Notes under the pieces: model-generated
The model's input: the letters and a program-made list of their open reading frames with translations, nothing else
What the model was told of the DNA's origin: nothing
The model's database searches: none
Translations under genes and position numbers: made by a program
Part shown: one piece after another, positions 1-11,400 of the stretch
Numbering within the stretch: position 1 is the first letter of the stretch
How the letters are laid out: each line of letters opens with the position of its first letter
Origin: Magnolia sinica
Taxonomy: Eukaryota > Streptophyta > Magnoliopsida > Magnoliales > Magnoliaceae
Length of the DNA stretch: 64,000 bases
Direction of reading: 5' to 3'
NCBI RefSeq assembly: GCF_029962835.1
Contig: NC_080584.1
Coordinates: 82,860,862 to 82,924,861, forward strand

Positions 1-62
1 TGCATTTACTAAAAGTTTTTTCAATCCCTTATAAAAGCATACAGTTTGGCAAAGTAGAGACT

Positions 63-244
63 AGGGGTACACAGTGGTCAGTTTAGTCCAGTTCTGGGGT
101 GAAATCGGAACCGTACATTTCCTAACGGTTCCAGGAAAATCAAAACTGAAACCAGACCTTTTGCACCCTAGAACCAAACCAAAACCAGACCGTAAAAACT
201 GGTTCGGTTTCGGATTGGTTCTACGGTTCTAGGCTTTTTATAAT

Positions 245-279
<35 letters not shown>

Positions 280-560
280 TGGAATGGGGGAAGCATTGTA
301 GCAGGGGCGGCGTGAAGAGAATAAAGAGTTAGAATTTTTTTTTAAATATATGGTCCAGTTCCAAGTTCGGTTCCAAGATCGATTCCACAGTTCGGTTCAG
401 TTATACATAACCCTAAACTGAGAACCGAACCGAATTAATCGGTTCTTTGATTTTCAGAACCGAAACCGGAACCATTGCACTTTAAAACTGGACCAAGCCA
501 TACGGTTTGGTCGGTGCCGATCCAGTTTAACGGTTTTACTGGTTCTATGTGCACCCCTAA
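63..560. mobile_element. hAT-like foldback MITE (AGGGGTACAC ends)
   Basis: The ends are inverted repeats, AGGGGTACAC on the left and GTGCACCCCT on the right. The interior is made of short direct and inverted repeats of the 'GGTTCCGGTTC' type. The left flank TAGAGACT (55-62) and right flank TAGAGATT (561-568) look like an 8-bp target duplication with one mismatch, as expected for hAT-derived elements. There is no coding capacity. A GA microsatellite lies inside it. Confidence 0.6.
247..276. repeat. (GA)n microsatellite
   Basis: A perfect AG dinucleotide run inside the MITE at 63-560. Confidence 0.95.
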
Positions 561-839
561 TAGAGATTGTGTCTGACAGGAGTGGTAAAAGGATGCCTAA
601 CCTCTTCCTCTTTCTTTTCCGTAATCGAGATCCTTACCCGAAATCCAGGGCACAAACCTGTTCAAGATTTACTCGGGTAAGGAATTCTTCAATTTTCCCG
701 ATCTCTAAGCGATTCTACGAATTCTAGCCAATCTTGAATTTTGGAACCTTCATTTTGGCTAGTGGCGACTCTTATCAATATATAGATACAATTACGTTGT
801 ATGAGGATTATGAATGGTTTACATATAATTATTAATTTT

Positions 840-1525
840 CTCTTCTCAACCCCTCCATGAATTTTGGGTATGGAGGTTTTAGTTATAGGTTTCACTGGAT
901 CTGGATAGACTTTGAATATGTGCTTTCATATGCTATCGCCCGTATCAACCAAGCACCTAAAAAATTATATATTCTTTTCTCAACCCCTCTGCAAGGTTGA
1001 GTATGGAGGTCTTACCCATGGGTTTTATGGGATTTGGATTGACTTCAGATATGAGATTTCATATGTTATCGCCCGTATAAAAATGAGGAAGATCCAACAC
1101 TTCCTTGGCCCCGAAAATCTTGCAATAGCAGGTGTTCAATTCAATTGCTTTATGTGGTGTGGTCCATTTATGGTTTGGATCTACCTTATTTTTTGTCTCA
1201 TTTCATAAAATGATCACTCAAGGATGATGAACGGTGTAGATATAACATATACATGATGGTGGGGTCCATCATGTATATGTTATCGCCGGTAAAAAAATAT
1301 TTTGTCTCATTTCATATGTTATCGCCGGTATAAAAATGAGGAAGATCCAACACTTCCTTGGCCTCAAAAATCTTGCAATAGCAGGTGTTCAATTCAATTG
1401 CTTTATGTGGTGTGGTCCATTTATGGCTTGGATCTACCTTATTTTTTGTCTCATTTCATAAAATGATCACTCAAGGATGATGAACGGTGTAGATATAACA
1501 TATACATGATGGTGGCGTCCACGAA
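840..1525. repeat. Local tandem duplications
   Basis: Two nested duplications are visible. A block beginning TCTCAACCCCTC and ending near CATATG(C/T)TATCGCCCGTAT occurs at about 840-940 and 977-1079. A second block starting CATATGTTATCGCC is repeated with a 253-bp offset (about 1060-1270 and 1313-1523) with very few differences. The text 'ggtgtagatataacatatacatgatggtggggtcc' type resembles MITE arms, so the units are probably MITE-derived. Open frames here are incidental. Confidence 0.75.
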
Positions 1526-1914
1526 ACTATGTCACACGAACACACCTTCGCTCATCCATTTTGTGCGGTGATCTCGGAAGATTACCATGATTTGATAGTT
1601 AATGATATCCAATCAAAGACAAGATGCAATGACGTAAGTTTTACACCGCATTACCACAGTAGTACCCATCATCCAAACAGGCCCTTAAAGTCATTTTTGT
1701 GGACCTGGAGTCATGTGTCAATCATCAAAACCATTTATGTGATGGAACTTGTAGCGGATGGAGCATTATAAAACATTTCTTAGATTTGAAACTAATTTCC
1801 AACCTTTCATCATGTCATTGTTTCCCTTTCAAGGTTGGTCTCTAAGGCTGAACTCTTTTTAGTCTTATTAATGGAGCCAGGGACAAGCGCGCAGCTCTAG
1901 CAAGTGGGTCTGCA
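1526..1914. other. Unassigned spacer
   Basis: No repeat structure, splice-consistent exon or recognised protein is seen here. The short plus-strand open frame at 1529-1771 matches nothing I know. Confidence 0.5.
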
Positions 1915-2703
1915 GAATTCTGAAATTGCCATGAATCAACATGGAACCGAATTCTGAAATTGTCATGAATCAACATGGAACATCTGAAACGGAATGATGT
2001 TTCACAAATCTGGGCTGAAAAGAAAGAAGAAGAAGAAGAAGAAAACGATTTGATTTCTTCATTACAGTGAATGGCAAAAACTAATCTATTGGTTACTAGT
2101 TATAACTCTAGTGAATTTTGGAATGTGTCTCTCAATCATTATGTTTTCTTCCCTAATCTCTTCTAAGTGAAAGTTTTGAAAATAATCATTATGTTTTCCT
2201 TCCTAATCTTTTTACAATTTTCCCATTACTTTGTGCATTTAAGCTTCAACCTTGTCTACTTTTGGGTAATAAATGAGTATATATCTGTACTATTCTATTG
2301 TCTAGGTATCGTAAAAGAAGGTGTATCTACCAAACATGCTAGGCATAAATTTTAATGAGAATGTCTCAAGGACAACCTGTTCTACCACAATTTACGGTCC
2401 ACCTAGTGAATGACTTCTGACCCATCATTTGTGGGTGACATCCAACCCTTCCAATAGATTGGTAACACCACAAGCATCGCCTTGTGCAAAAACCAACGTC
2501 ATACACTCATCAGGTGGGCCACACCATAGAAAACAAAATAGGAGTGTGGCCCGCATGATGATTAGATGTGGCTGTAGTCTTCATGAAAGGTTGGAAGATA
2601 TTCAATGGGTGGACAGTTACTCATGGTCCAACCAGTTGTACATCAGACCTTCTAGATTTTAATGTAGGTCATCTCTCTTTTTTTCTGACCGGAGTCTACA
2701 CAG

Positions 2704-3428
2704 GTTGGTTACATGTCTATAACCTTGTTCGAAATGAACTCTTGTATCTACTCCCGTCCAATCATGGCAGCAGGAATTCCAAATGTTCCAAGGAAATGAT
2801 GGAAGAGATGAAAAGGGAAATGATGGAAGAGATGGAAGAGCAGATGGATAAAATGCATGAAGTAATTGATAAGAAGATGGAAGAGATGGAAAAGAAGATG
2901 GATAAAATACAGGAAGAAATAAATAACATCAATTACCATAACAAGATAATCCTCGAGCGTACTAAGCGATGTGAATCTCCTGGTGGAAACATTTCACTTA
3001 GAATCAGTACAAAAACTCCAGATCTGGGTACTTTGACCTGCTCACAACCCGCACCACCTGTTGTCATTGTCAACCCATCACAGATGTCAGCTTCTACCAC
3101 ACTCCGAATTCGGAACCTGCCCATGGCGACTACCACCACCAGCTACAATGCTGCTGCACTGCCTCAACCCGCACCACCTGTTGTCATTGTCAACCCATCA
3201 CAGATGTCAGCTTCCACCACACTCCGACGTCGAATTCGGAACCTGCCCATGGCGACTACCACCACCAGCTACAATGCTGCTGCACTGCCTCTTCCCTATT
3301 GCCGCCCTGTCCGGAGCTGCAGACCAACAACCCATCACCACCCAAATCCTCTACAACAGCCCTCTTTTTGTTTTCCTCTCTCTCCTTTTTCTTCGAAGTC
3401 TCTGCCGTGCCACCGAGCTGCCCACTGA
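2704..3428 (+). CDS. Coiled-coil reading frame, terminal-exon-like (copy A)
   Basis: I do not recognise this protein. After a pyrimidine-rich stretch and acceptor CACAG at 2703, the frame reads through a strongly charged, Met/Glu/Lys-rich heptad segment (EEMKREMMEEMEEQMDKM and following, about 2795-2935). It then enters two copies of a ~40-residue Pro/Ser/Thr segment and stops at 3428. Copy B at 22,948-23,207 preserves the same frame (MMEEIQKKMDKMQEEINNIN, then LLERIKQCESPNE), which suggests the coiled coil was once translated. Copy A has in addition a ~460 bp insertion holding the tandem peptide repeat. No upstream exon or promoter could be identified, so it may be a fossil. A repeat-encoded protein is the main alternative to a cellular gene. 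Confidence 0.3.
3044..3289 (+). repeat. 120-bp direct tandem duplication within the coiled-coil frame
   Basis: The block CCGCACCACCTGTTGTCATT...GCTGCTGCACTGCCT occurs twice at a 120-bp offset. The second copy has a 6-bp insertion (CGACGT). Both unit length and insertion are multiples of three, so the frame is kept and gives two copies of a QPAPPVVIVNPSQMSAS-type peptide. Confidence 0.85.
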
Positions 3429-3760
3429 AACGCCCGTCTGCTTGATCCTCAACCAATGCATGCCGGATCCCGATCCAAACCTACCCACCTCCATCAAGGG
3501 TGGTGATTTCTTGGATGTCTGATAGTTACTAAGCTTGTTTGGTATTACTTTTAGGAACTGTAGAATTGATTTAAAAAATATTAATGAGTTTCTTTTGTAA
3601 TCAGGGAATCATATTTTTTTAGAAGTGTAATTTGTTTTGGTTTTGGATTATATTATCTGTATTTATTACACGAGACTGAGTAACTTGTGGAGATTTGTTG
3701 CCCTAGGCTGAGTTACTTGTGCATATTAAATTAGACCATCAGTTGTACATTGATTTCAAC

Positions 3761-4429
3761 GTTGTGGCCCACCTGATGAGCAGACTGTCCCTGATTTTGC
3801 TGCTGGGTGATCTTTATGATGGATTATAAAGTTTACAGGGTATGGATCTCCTATACAAGTAAGCATGTTGGCTGGAATGATTACTGTATGACAGGTTATC
3901 ATGCCTCCATTTTGGTCAACTCATCAGTGGACTATATTGGTCTGTTGAATGTGAGCCATTGATTGGTTTCATACTGTCCATATTGTTTGACCATGGAGCC
4001 ACTTGATGCAGGGCGTGAATTACTACTCAGGACGCTATCGATGATTAACGGCTGTTTCTAAAGAGGTTTGATAGAATACATAGTTCATGACATGACATTA
4101 AGCAAGAGGATACATACAGGAATTATTTTCATTTATAGTTGAGGTCATCTTTCAATGATCCAGAACATTTACAGGACCTCAATATTGATACTGATATGGA
4201 AAAAAATAAAAACTTTTAAATTGGAATATTTCAACCCTTTGATCAATTGGCTCTTTTTCTTTAGGGACTATTTAGTGCATGGAGTTAGGAGGTATGTCAT
4301 TACATTTAACCCCGTAAAAATTTCATTTGATGTTTGATAACAACAAGAAGGATTTGATTAATCTAGTATCACATATTCCAATGCCAACAGTGAATATTGC
4401 AGAATTTTTAGTGAATTTCAAAATCCACT
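3761..4429. other. Unassigned, with short repeat similarity to ~31.1 kb
   Basis: The stretch GTGATCTTTATGATGG...AAAGTTTA(C/T)AGGGTA at about 3,805-3,860 recurs at about 31,107-31,150, so part of this spacer is dispersed repeat. Nothing coding is seen. Confidence 0.5.
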
Positions 4430-5680
4430 ATAAATGTGAGCCCCACCTTGATACATATGTTTTATCTATGTCATCCATCCAAAAGTAACTTTTATGGTGA
4501 CATTCAAGCTGCAGATGTTCGCAAGTGACCAAAATCAATTATAAAATGTGATCCGTTGATTACAATTTCATGGTCCACCAAACACAAACTTTACATAATA
4601 TAGTTTATTTCTCAATGGATGAATTTGATCCCAAACATGAGATTGGACAATGAAAATACTATGGTATTTCTAGACATGTAATCATTATACAATAAATAAT
4701 GTTAATCCCATCTATTACAATTCCATCCTGTTTAATACAGCTGTCCAAATGGGCCTTTAAGATTTTCTCATATAGATACTTACCTTTGCAGGTATGGACC
4801 ATAAACATTAGTATTTTGGGAATTTTTCGTATGGCTGCCTGCCTTTTTAGCTATGTATCAAAAACTTTTCAGTTTAAACTATTTCTCAAAACTCTCTTTT
4901 ATTGTTAGACATTAACCGCTTGCTGTTAGTTCCCCATATAGACAATAATCGTCCAAGCAAGGCTATGTAGGGCCTACCGTGATGCATAAATTTTATCAAT
5001 GCTGTCCATCCATTTTGAAGGATCATTTTATAATATAAACCAACAACGAGGCGGATCTAAGGCTCAAGGTGGATGAGTGGGGATTGAACACTCACCATTA
5101 AAAATTTATTGGGAGTGACAAAGGTTTTCAACCTGCTTCTAGTGACCTAGGCCAATGGGATTTTTGTATTTTAGTATGGATGAAACTGTCCTTACTTTAC
5201 TACACTGGTCAATCTCCCTTTTGATTCATGTGCGTGACACCCAAATCTGAGACTATACATGGGGTCGCGTTGTTGTTCGAGAGAAATCCACTCCGTTCAT
5301 CTGTTTTGCAGATTCATTTTAGCATATGGGCCTTTATGAAGTTGATCCAAGGCTCAAAGTGGCCCCATGATGGCCCAACGATTTTTCAACGGTGGGCGTT
5401 CATTCACCCTGTTTCCTGTCCATTGGTGCACCGGATCTTGCTACTGGCCTCAGCTTTCTAACCATGCCATAAAATTAGGAGTTGGCAAAATAGATGAACG
5501 GGGTAGATTTATTACAAACATCCAATGGCCCCAGATTTTAATGGTGGGAGTTTAATCCCCATTGCTTCATGTTCACTTGGCCTAGTTGAGCTTTGCATCA
5601 ACCTCCGTTTTTGTTCCATGCCCTAAAATAAGGTAGCAAAGCAGATGGGAGGAGTGGACTTGTCACAAACATCACATTAG
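4430..5680. mobile_element. Degraded GGGCCCACC-type MITE fragments
   Basis: Several MITE arms are present. One runs from about 4,965 (GTAGGGCCTACCGTGATGCA, then 'CTGTCCATCCATTTTGA' and 'ATCTAAGGCTCAAGGTGGA'). Another of the 'GAGAAATCCACTCCGTTCATC' subtype runs from about 5,275 to 5,675 and ends TTGTCACAAACATCACA. Complementary arms for some are missing or diverged. Confidence 0.55.
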
Positions 5681-8600
5681 CCTATAACGTCATGAATTTT
5701 CATTATTTTGGATTGCCAAAAATCTTTATTATATAAGCCTATAATGTCATGAATTTTTATTATTTTGGATTGCCAAAAATCTTTAATTATATATATATAT
5801 ATAAAACTAGCCCATGTTGTCACTTATTGACCTTTGATGCTCGAAGTGAGCCTACACGTAGTTATACTAATAAAAAACAACACAAATTCGATTAATCAAA
5901 TATATAAAGCCAATGAATCCACCGAATCACTTAAGCATCGAGTTTAGAATCATGATTTGTTCACATAGGGCCCAAATCTACCCGACCTATCACTGAATAA
6001 TTAAGATAACCACAACTAAATTAAAGACATACATAAAACAGAGACAACTATGGGTCAGATCTTAATTAATGAACCAAATCAACCAAGTTACTCATTTAGT
6101 AGAAGAATCAACGGTCTAGAATGATCATGATCGAATCGTCATTTTTGCTAATTGCGAACTGACCACACTATGAATATAGTTAATCTAAACCCTAATTATT
6201 GCGCACAATCTTAATACCTAATTCATTACTGAAATGCCTTGATTATCCAAATGAGCTCTAAACTGCTAGTTAGGGGCCACTAGTTCTTAAATTATAGAAT
6301 AATGTCCATCTCACCAGGATTGACGTTCATTGCGGGTGGCAAATCAAGATAGTACCGACAACTACGTAACTTAAGCTAAAGGCCAAGTGCTTGAAATGTG
6401 CAAATACCTAAGGCTAAAGCCTGAAACTTAAGTGAAATGAATATCCCACTCTTTCGTGAAGTTGTGGCTTTCTGACCGTTAGATCGCGACCAAAATCGAT
6501 ATGATTTAAAAATATTTCCCTGCTCATATCCGTATAACTGTGGCCCCGATCGAATACTAATAGTCGTTAATTGTAAGTAGGGTCCTCGCGGTTGATCAAG
6601 GCATCCGATCTCCACCAAAATTGGATTGATCGCTCATCCTACGATGGGGCACCTTCCCCATAGTACGGATGAGTCAATGGCCCCCTGAAGGAGCCCTGTG
6701 GGCCAAAATCTAGCCCACTAGGGGCATGCATGTTAAGAAATGGGCCCCCAGGGCCATTTATATATAAAATACAAACTATTTAAGGCCTAAAATTTCACTC
6801 TCTCACTCCCATCTGAATTTCTAATTGCAAGGGAGTGAGGGAGAGGGGAGAAGAGAAGGTGGAAGCTCTTTAGAGAGTGGCCCAGTGACGATAGAGAGGT
6901 AATCTCCTAACCCCCTTTTGAATTTGAGCTTTGCAAGCTATTGCATGCGCCCTTACAAGCTAACCTATTCGACGCAGGGTGTCAATCCACCAATTGCTCG
7001 GTCGGTATCCTAAGTGCAGCATAAGAGAATGGTCAGATTTTCCCTTGGTGCGGACCATTACCTTTATCTTGCCAATTATCGAACTCGTGTCACAATTAAT
7101 GATTGTGTAGTGAAATTTGGAATTGCATACTAAACAATGAGTAATTCTTAGGTGTAATATCCTCTATGAATTGTGAATTTTTCCTATAATAGTTGATCAT
7201 TGATTGCGTGCTAGAATAAACCATTTTTTACTGAAATTTCCATGCCCATGTGCTCCACATTTTCCCCTTGATACATGTGCGTAATTATTTGGTTGTTGTA
7301 AATTGTGCGATGATTGAACAATGCACTGTATGCCTAATTGTTTGCCCATATTAGACAGAATATCCTAAATCACAGATGAGTTTGGTTGCCTATTCCTGAA
7401 TAAAATTTGTTGTGGCATGATATAGAATTTTAGTCTATTAGTAATTGAGTTAGCCAGCAAATCAAAAAAAATTCACAAGGGCAGTCCTGCTGGATTGGCT
7501 TTGGGCCAATCCGACCGATTCAGGTAGAAGACGGACAACCGACGGTAGTTGGACTACACAAGATTCTTGCACCCAGTGCCGATTGCATCGTAGTTTGCCC
7601 AAGTTAGCCAAATTAGTCAACTAGTTGGCCAACCATGTGTGTTTACTATGTATGATCATACCTGTTTGAACTTGAGACACCTCACGCTCTTGGAACGCCC
7701 ACTTACAACCGCTATGATATGATCCACAAGTCTCTTGAGTCGGGCATGGCGGTATGTAACACTATATATGCTCCAGCTATCGGCCTATGCTGGGGTGACA
7801 AGACTCCCAGTAGTGACCGCAACAACCTAGTTTACAAACCCGCATTTCGTATGAGCTTAGCTGGGAGTGACGAACACAGACGGATCAAGGATCATAGGCA
7901 CGAGGCCGTTACAGCCGCCCTGGGCATCGCGATCGGATTAAGGCATTAGTTTCGTGGGAGTGCCTGAGTTTCCCCATTCTTATTGGACGAACGGACATAA
8001 CTAAACACTCGGCTAACATGATCACTGTTGCATTGCATTAGTTAGGTTAACAACTCGACAGTCCAGGTCACATTAAGAGAGTGTTAGTCATATGCGAACG
8101 TATAGATAAAGTCACTTAAGGGAGTGTTAGATGGTGAGGGCATGCATCATATCATAATATACCATACATGTGCATTAACAAAAGTATCTAGGGACTGTAC
8201 GCTTAAATTACTTTTCATTAATTATGCATGTGGATTTGATATCTTGTATAACTTGATGTTAATGGAACCATTGGGTTGATCACTCACTCCCAATCTAGGG
8301 CGGTGTTTAAAAACACCAACGAGACCCTATCTTAGATGCAGGTATCATAGAGTCCGACACGTTAGATGAAGCATTTATAGACTCAGAGGAGGAGCTCTCA
8401 TATTTCCAACTGCTGGGCGGATCGCTATAGGTTGCCCTAGGGCTAGCGATGGGGCCTTAGCGCAGGGACACTTTGTATTTTTTTTTTAGGACTGTATGTA
8501 TTTTGTTGGGACGTAGTCCCATAGACTAAACGTATATGCATCATTTTGTTAGTCGTACCTTAAATTTAAGTTATGTTTACTTTAGTGTACATTGCATGAT

Positions 8601-8730
8601 CAATTTAATTTCTCAAGTGCTCATACACCAAGCAAACAAACTCAAATCATTCGTTTCTGCGAGGCATAACTGACACCCAAGAATTCGAGAGTCAAGCATC
8701 TGCTTGGCCCCTGAAATCCGGGGTGTTACA
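5681..8730 (+). mobile_element. Candidate solo LTR (left edge uncertain)
   Basis: A ~3 kb non-coding block interrupts MITE text. The MITE arm stops at ...CACAAACATCACA near 5,678, and MITE-like text (GGCCCCACCTATGG) resumes at 8,732. Inside are a plausible promoter (TATATATAAA near 6,757-6,768), a CT-rich leader after it, and a right end ...CCGGGGTGTTACA that terminates in CA. The left end has a 57-bp direct duplication (AGCCTATAA(C/T)GTCATGAAT at ~5,679 and ~5,736). I could not find an exact TG start or matching target duplication. No internal gag or pol is present, so a solo LTR is the best guess. Confidence 0.35.
6757..6768 (+). promoter_or_regulatory. TATA box of the candidate LTR
   Basis: TATATATAAA follows a GC-richer upstream region and precedes a leader rich in CACTCTCTCACTCCC, a layout typical of plant LTR promoters. 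Confidence 0.35.
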
Positions 8731-9240
8731 TGGCCCCACCTATGGTCAAGTAACTCTCACCCTTCGAGACTTAAATGTCAACCAATTTTCAATTGATTGA
8801 TGTTGATTGACTTGCTAACCAGACGTTGACAGTATGTGTGGCCCACTATGTTGTTTGTTAGAACTCCACCCAGTTCATCTGTTTTTCCAACTCATTTTAT
8901 GATATGTACCTAAAAATGAGGCAAATCAAAAGCTTGAAGTGGGCCCCATATGGCCCTAGGATGTTTCATCAGTGGGCATTCCATGTCATTATTTCCTGTT
9001 GTATGGCCCACTAGACTTAAGGAGTCGAATCCTATTTACATCAGCGTTTTTCTAGATTAGCCACGGGCTAGCTGATTTTCCTTTTAGGGGGAAGATGAAC
9101 TAGTTGACGTCATGCGTTCCTTCTCTAGAAGTAAGGCTTGAAATGGTGGCAGGTGTAGTTACGGTCACATGCCCAACCATCATGATAAAACGAAGGTTGG
9201 GCTCAGAGTCGTGTTGGATATCTTGACGTCTTATTTGTCT
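8731..9240. mobile_element. MITE remnants
   Basis: GGCCCACTATGTTGTTTGTTAGAACTCCACCCAGTTCATC near 8,841 is a MITE arm of the same subtype as 26,315-26,745. It is followed by the 'AAGCTTGAAGTGGGCCCCATA' middle. The second arm is lost. Confidence 0.5.
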
Positions 9241-10475
9241 ATAAGGTCAGGAGTTCCTCAGGCTATACAATTCTAGCAGTATCTCCATGGAGGTCCAATT
9301 GAAATGGTGCACTTCTTTTCCCTTATCCAATTGTTCCTTGGGACGACCTGTGTTGGCATGGTAGGGGTGATGATTGAGTGGATTGGGAGTTGGACTTTCG
9401 TCTGAGTGGATGATTTCAGTGCTACGAAATATGACTAGAGCAAGGGATGAGGGATGTTCCTCATCCAGAGATCTATCCATCTTCTCTTGGGGTTAGGCTC
9501 CTCTGATCCATATATCTAACTGGGGGTGCCCGTATCCTAATCCTATCTAGTCTACCTTTTATCGCACCTCAATCACCTTGTCTATGTCTAAATGTGTGAG
9601 TCGATATTTCAAGATCTAGCTTTCAGCTAGGGTGAAAATGGATTTCACCCCGAGAGGGTGCATGGTAAGGATGTGATTCATGTTTTCAAATGGGAGGCTA
9701 TAATATGGTCCTCTTTCCTCTGGGCAACATGCGTCGATGACCAAGATATTAAGCTCCCCCGTGCAGATTGCTTATATGGGAAAATGTTGTTCAAGATTGG
9801 ATAAAATGGAAGCATTTCATCCCTAAGAATGTATTTAACTTACTAATGGAGCATTGAAGGGATAGCCCCGACTTTTTGTAGCCAGGGAAAATCGAGAGGA
9901 ATTGAATGAGGAGATGTCCATGACCTAAAGAGTAATGGTGGATATGTCTGAACTTACTGTAGTTTAATGTCAATTTCCCCTTCAGTGTGCCTTCGTGAAT
10001 TGTCAAAGGCTCTCACATTCATATTGATGAGCTTGAACATGGACGGATCCCTTCCAAGATACATGGCAGTCCGAAGTGGGCACACATTTAAGCTTAAACC
10101 ATTATCAATGAGTACAAATAGGATGCTACAATCTTTATGTCCAATGGTTATATTTAAAGATCTCTCATGGTCGCATCCTTCCGGCGGCAGCTCGTCGTCT
10201 AAGAAAGTGATGGCCTGTGGGGTGAGGAGTTGTCCTATTATGTGGGTGGCCATTTCTAGTGATGCTTCCCAAGAGATGTGTGCATTATTTAATGTTTTGA
10301 TGAACATTTCTTGGTGAGTTTTTGATGTGTCGAGGAGTTTCCAAACGGATATCTGGGTCGGAATGGCTTTGAGTTGAATGGCCATGTCATAGGCATTTTT
10401 AGTCTTGGTACGTAGCTAGTCTGGTTAGTGGTCCCTTGGGATCTCCTTTGGGAGCATCTTTTCAAAAGCATCTAC
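9241..10475 (-). pseudogene. Ty3/gypsy pol remnant: aspartic protease region
   Basis: Read on the minus strand, 10,385 to 9,954 encodes 143 residues that match the plant Ty3/gypsy gag-protease junction. The landmarks are AITFLDDELPPEGCDHERSL, then the protease core VLIDNGLSLNVCPLRTA (D-N-G in place of the commoner D-T/S-G) and RAFDNSRRHTEGEIDIKLQ. After a stop the homology continues in another frame with a degraded FPWLQKVGAIPSMLH motif near 9,840-9,900, which follows the protease in these polyproteins. Stops and frameshifts recur further down to about 9,250. No reverse transcriptase, integrase or LTR is attached, so this is a fragment. Family assignment rests on motif order and is secure; the exact lineage is not. 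Confidence 0.75.
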
Positions 10476-11400
10476 CATTGGGTTACATGTTCCCTACTTT
10501 TGAGGATTCTGGATAATGTCATGGAACTGCCATTTTATTGTAGATTGATATCATTCTTCCTTAAAGGACCAGAGGAGGTTGCGGTTCCAACAGTGGCAAT
10601 TGACAAGTGATGGGAACTAGTGGGGGTAGTTGGACCACTGGGGTTACCACCTAAAATACAAGGGTTGCAGATGGGTTTGGAATGGGGGCGGATCGAGTTG
10701 ACTTGGCAAGTTCATGCAGCATGCAGAATAAAAAAGGTCCTTCTGTCGAGATGTTTTCTGAAGGCTCTCTTTGGGAGGCGATTCCGGAATTCTTCCCATG
10801 AGGGTGACTGACTGATGCTTTCAGGACTAGTTTGGAGGATTGGATGTGGGCACAAGTCCTTGTAGGATCAATGGTTGGCTCCACGATTGATATGCGTGGA
10901 GGGCCGAGCTGTGGGCAAGCTCAGGTGCTTTTCCTTAAAGGATTCATGAATGGGGGAGTGATGCCCATTGTAGGAGGAACGGGGGAAACTCTTAGTCGTA
11001 ACTCAGGATGGCATTTTCATGGTAGACATGGGTACGTAATCTTCCTAGATGACATTAACAGCAGGGGTGCCTGTCATGCTGGGACCTGCTTGATGCTGTT
11101 GTAGAGGATTCTAAAGTATGTTGTTGTTGCTTGTAGGAGTCTGGTCAGGAATGATGATCGTAATTTATTTTGATTCATTAGGTCTTGAACCACATGTTTC
11201 AAGCAAAAACATTATTCCATGGTGTGGCCCCTTCCCTAATGGTATGTGTAGTACTCATTTTCATTATAGTTGGGAGGCAAGGGGTTCAGTGGCGGCCAAA
11301 GTGTCTTTGTTGAGAGACCAAGGGTTTGGTAATATTTGGATTGGATCCAATGACCTTGTGGGGGATTAGTTAGGGATTTTATGTTTAAACTTTCTCAATT
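10476..11400 (-). other. Possible degraded gypsy gag, upstream of the protease remnant
   Basis: It lies where gag would be on the same strand. Minus-strand translation gives Pro/Ser/Asn-rich pieces broken by stops and frameshifts (for example an open piece 10,884-10,651). I see no zinc knuckle. The assignment comes from position only. Confidence 0.25.

Larger units (their letters stand above)
1915..3760 (+). repeat. Three-copy dispersed repeat, copy A
   Basis: It shares ordered blocks with copies B (20,930-23,580) and C (39,110-40,430). These are an ATGGAACATCTGA block, a 'CTTCCTAATCTC' block, 'CTTGTCTACTTTTGGGTAAT', 'CTATTCTATTGTCTAGGT', a MITE-like middle, an acceptor-like CACAG, and a GTGATTTCTTGGATG block followed by 'GGATTATATT...TATTTATTACAC'. 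Copy A also carries about 460 bp (roughly 3,025-3,490) that is absent from copy B. The repeat may be a duplicated gene tail or an unclassified transposon. I cannot define its termini or target duplications. Confidence 0.6.
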
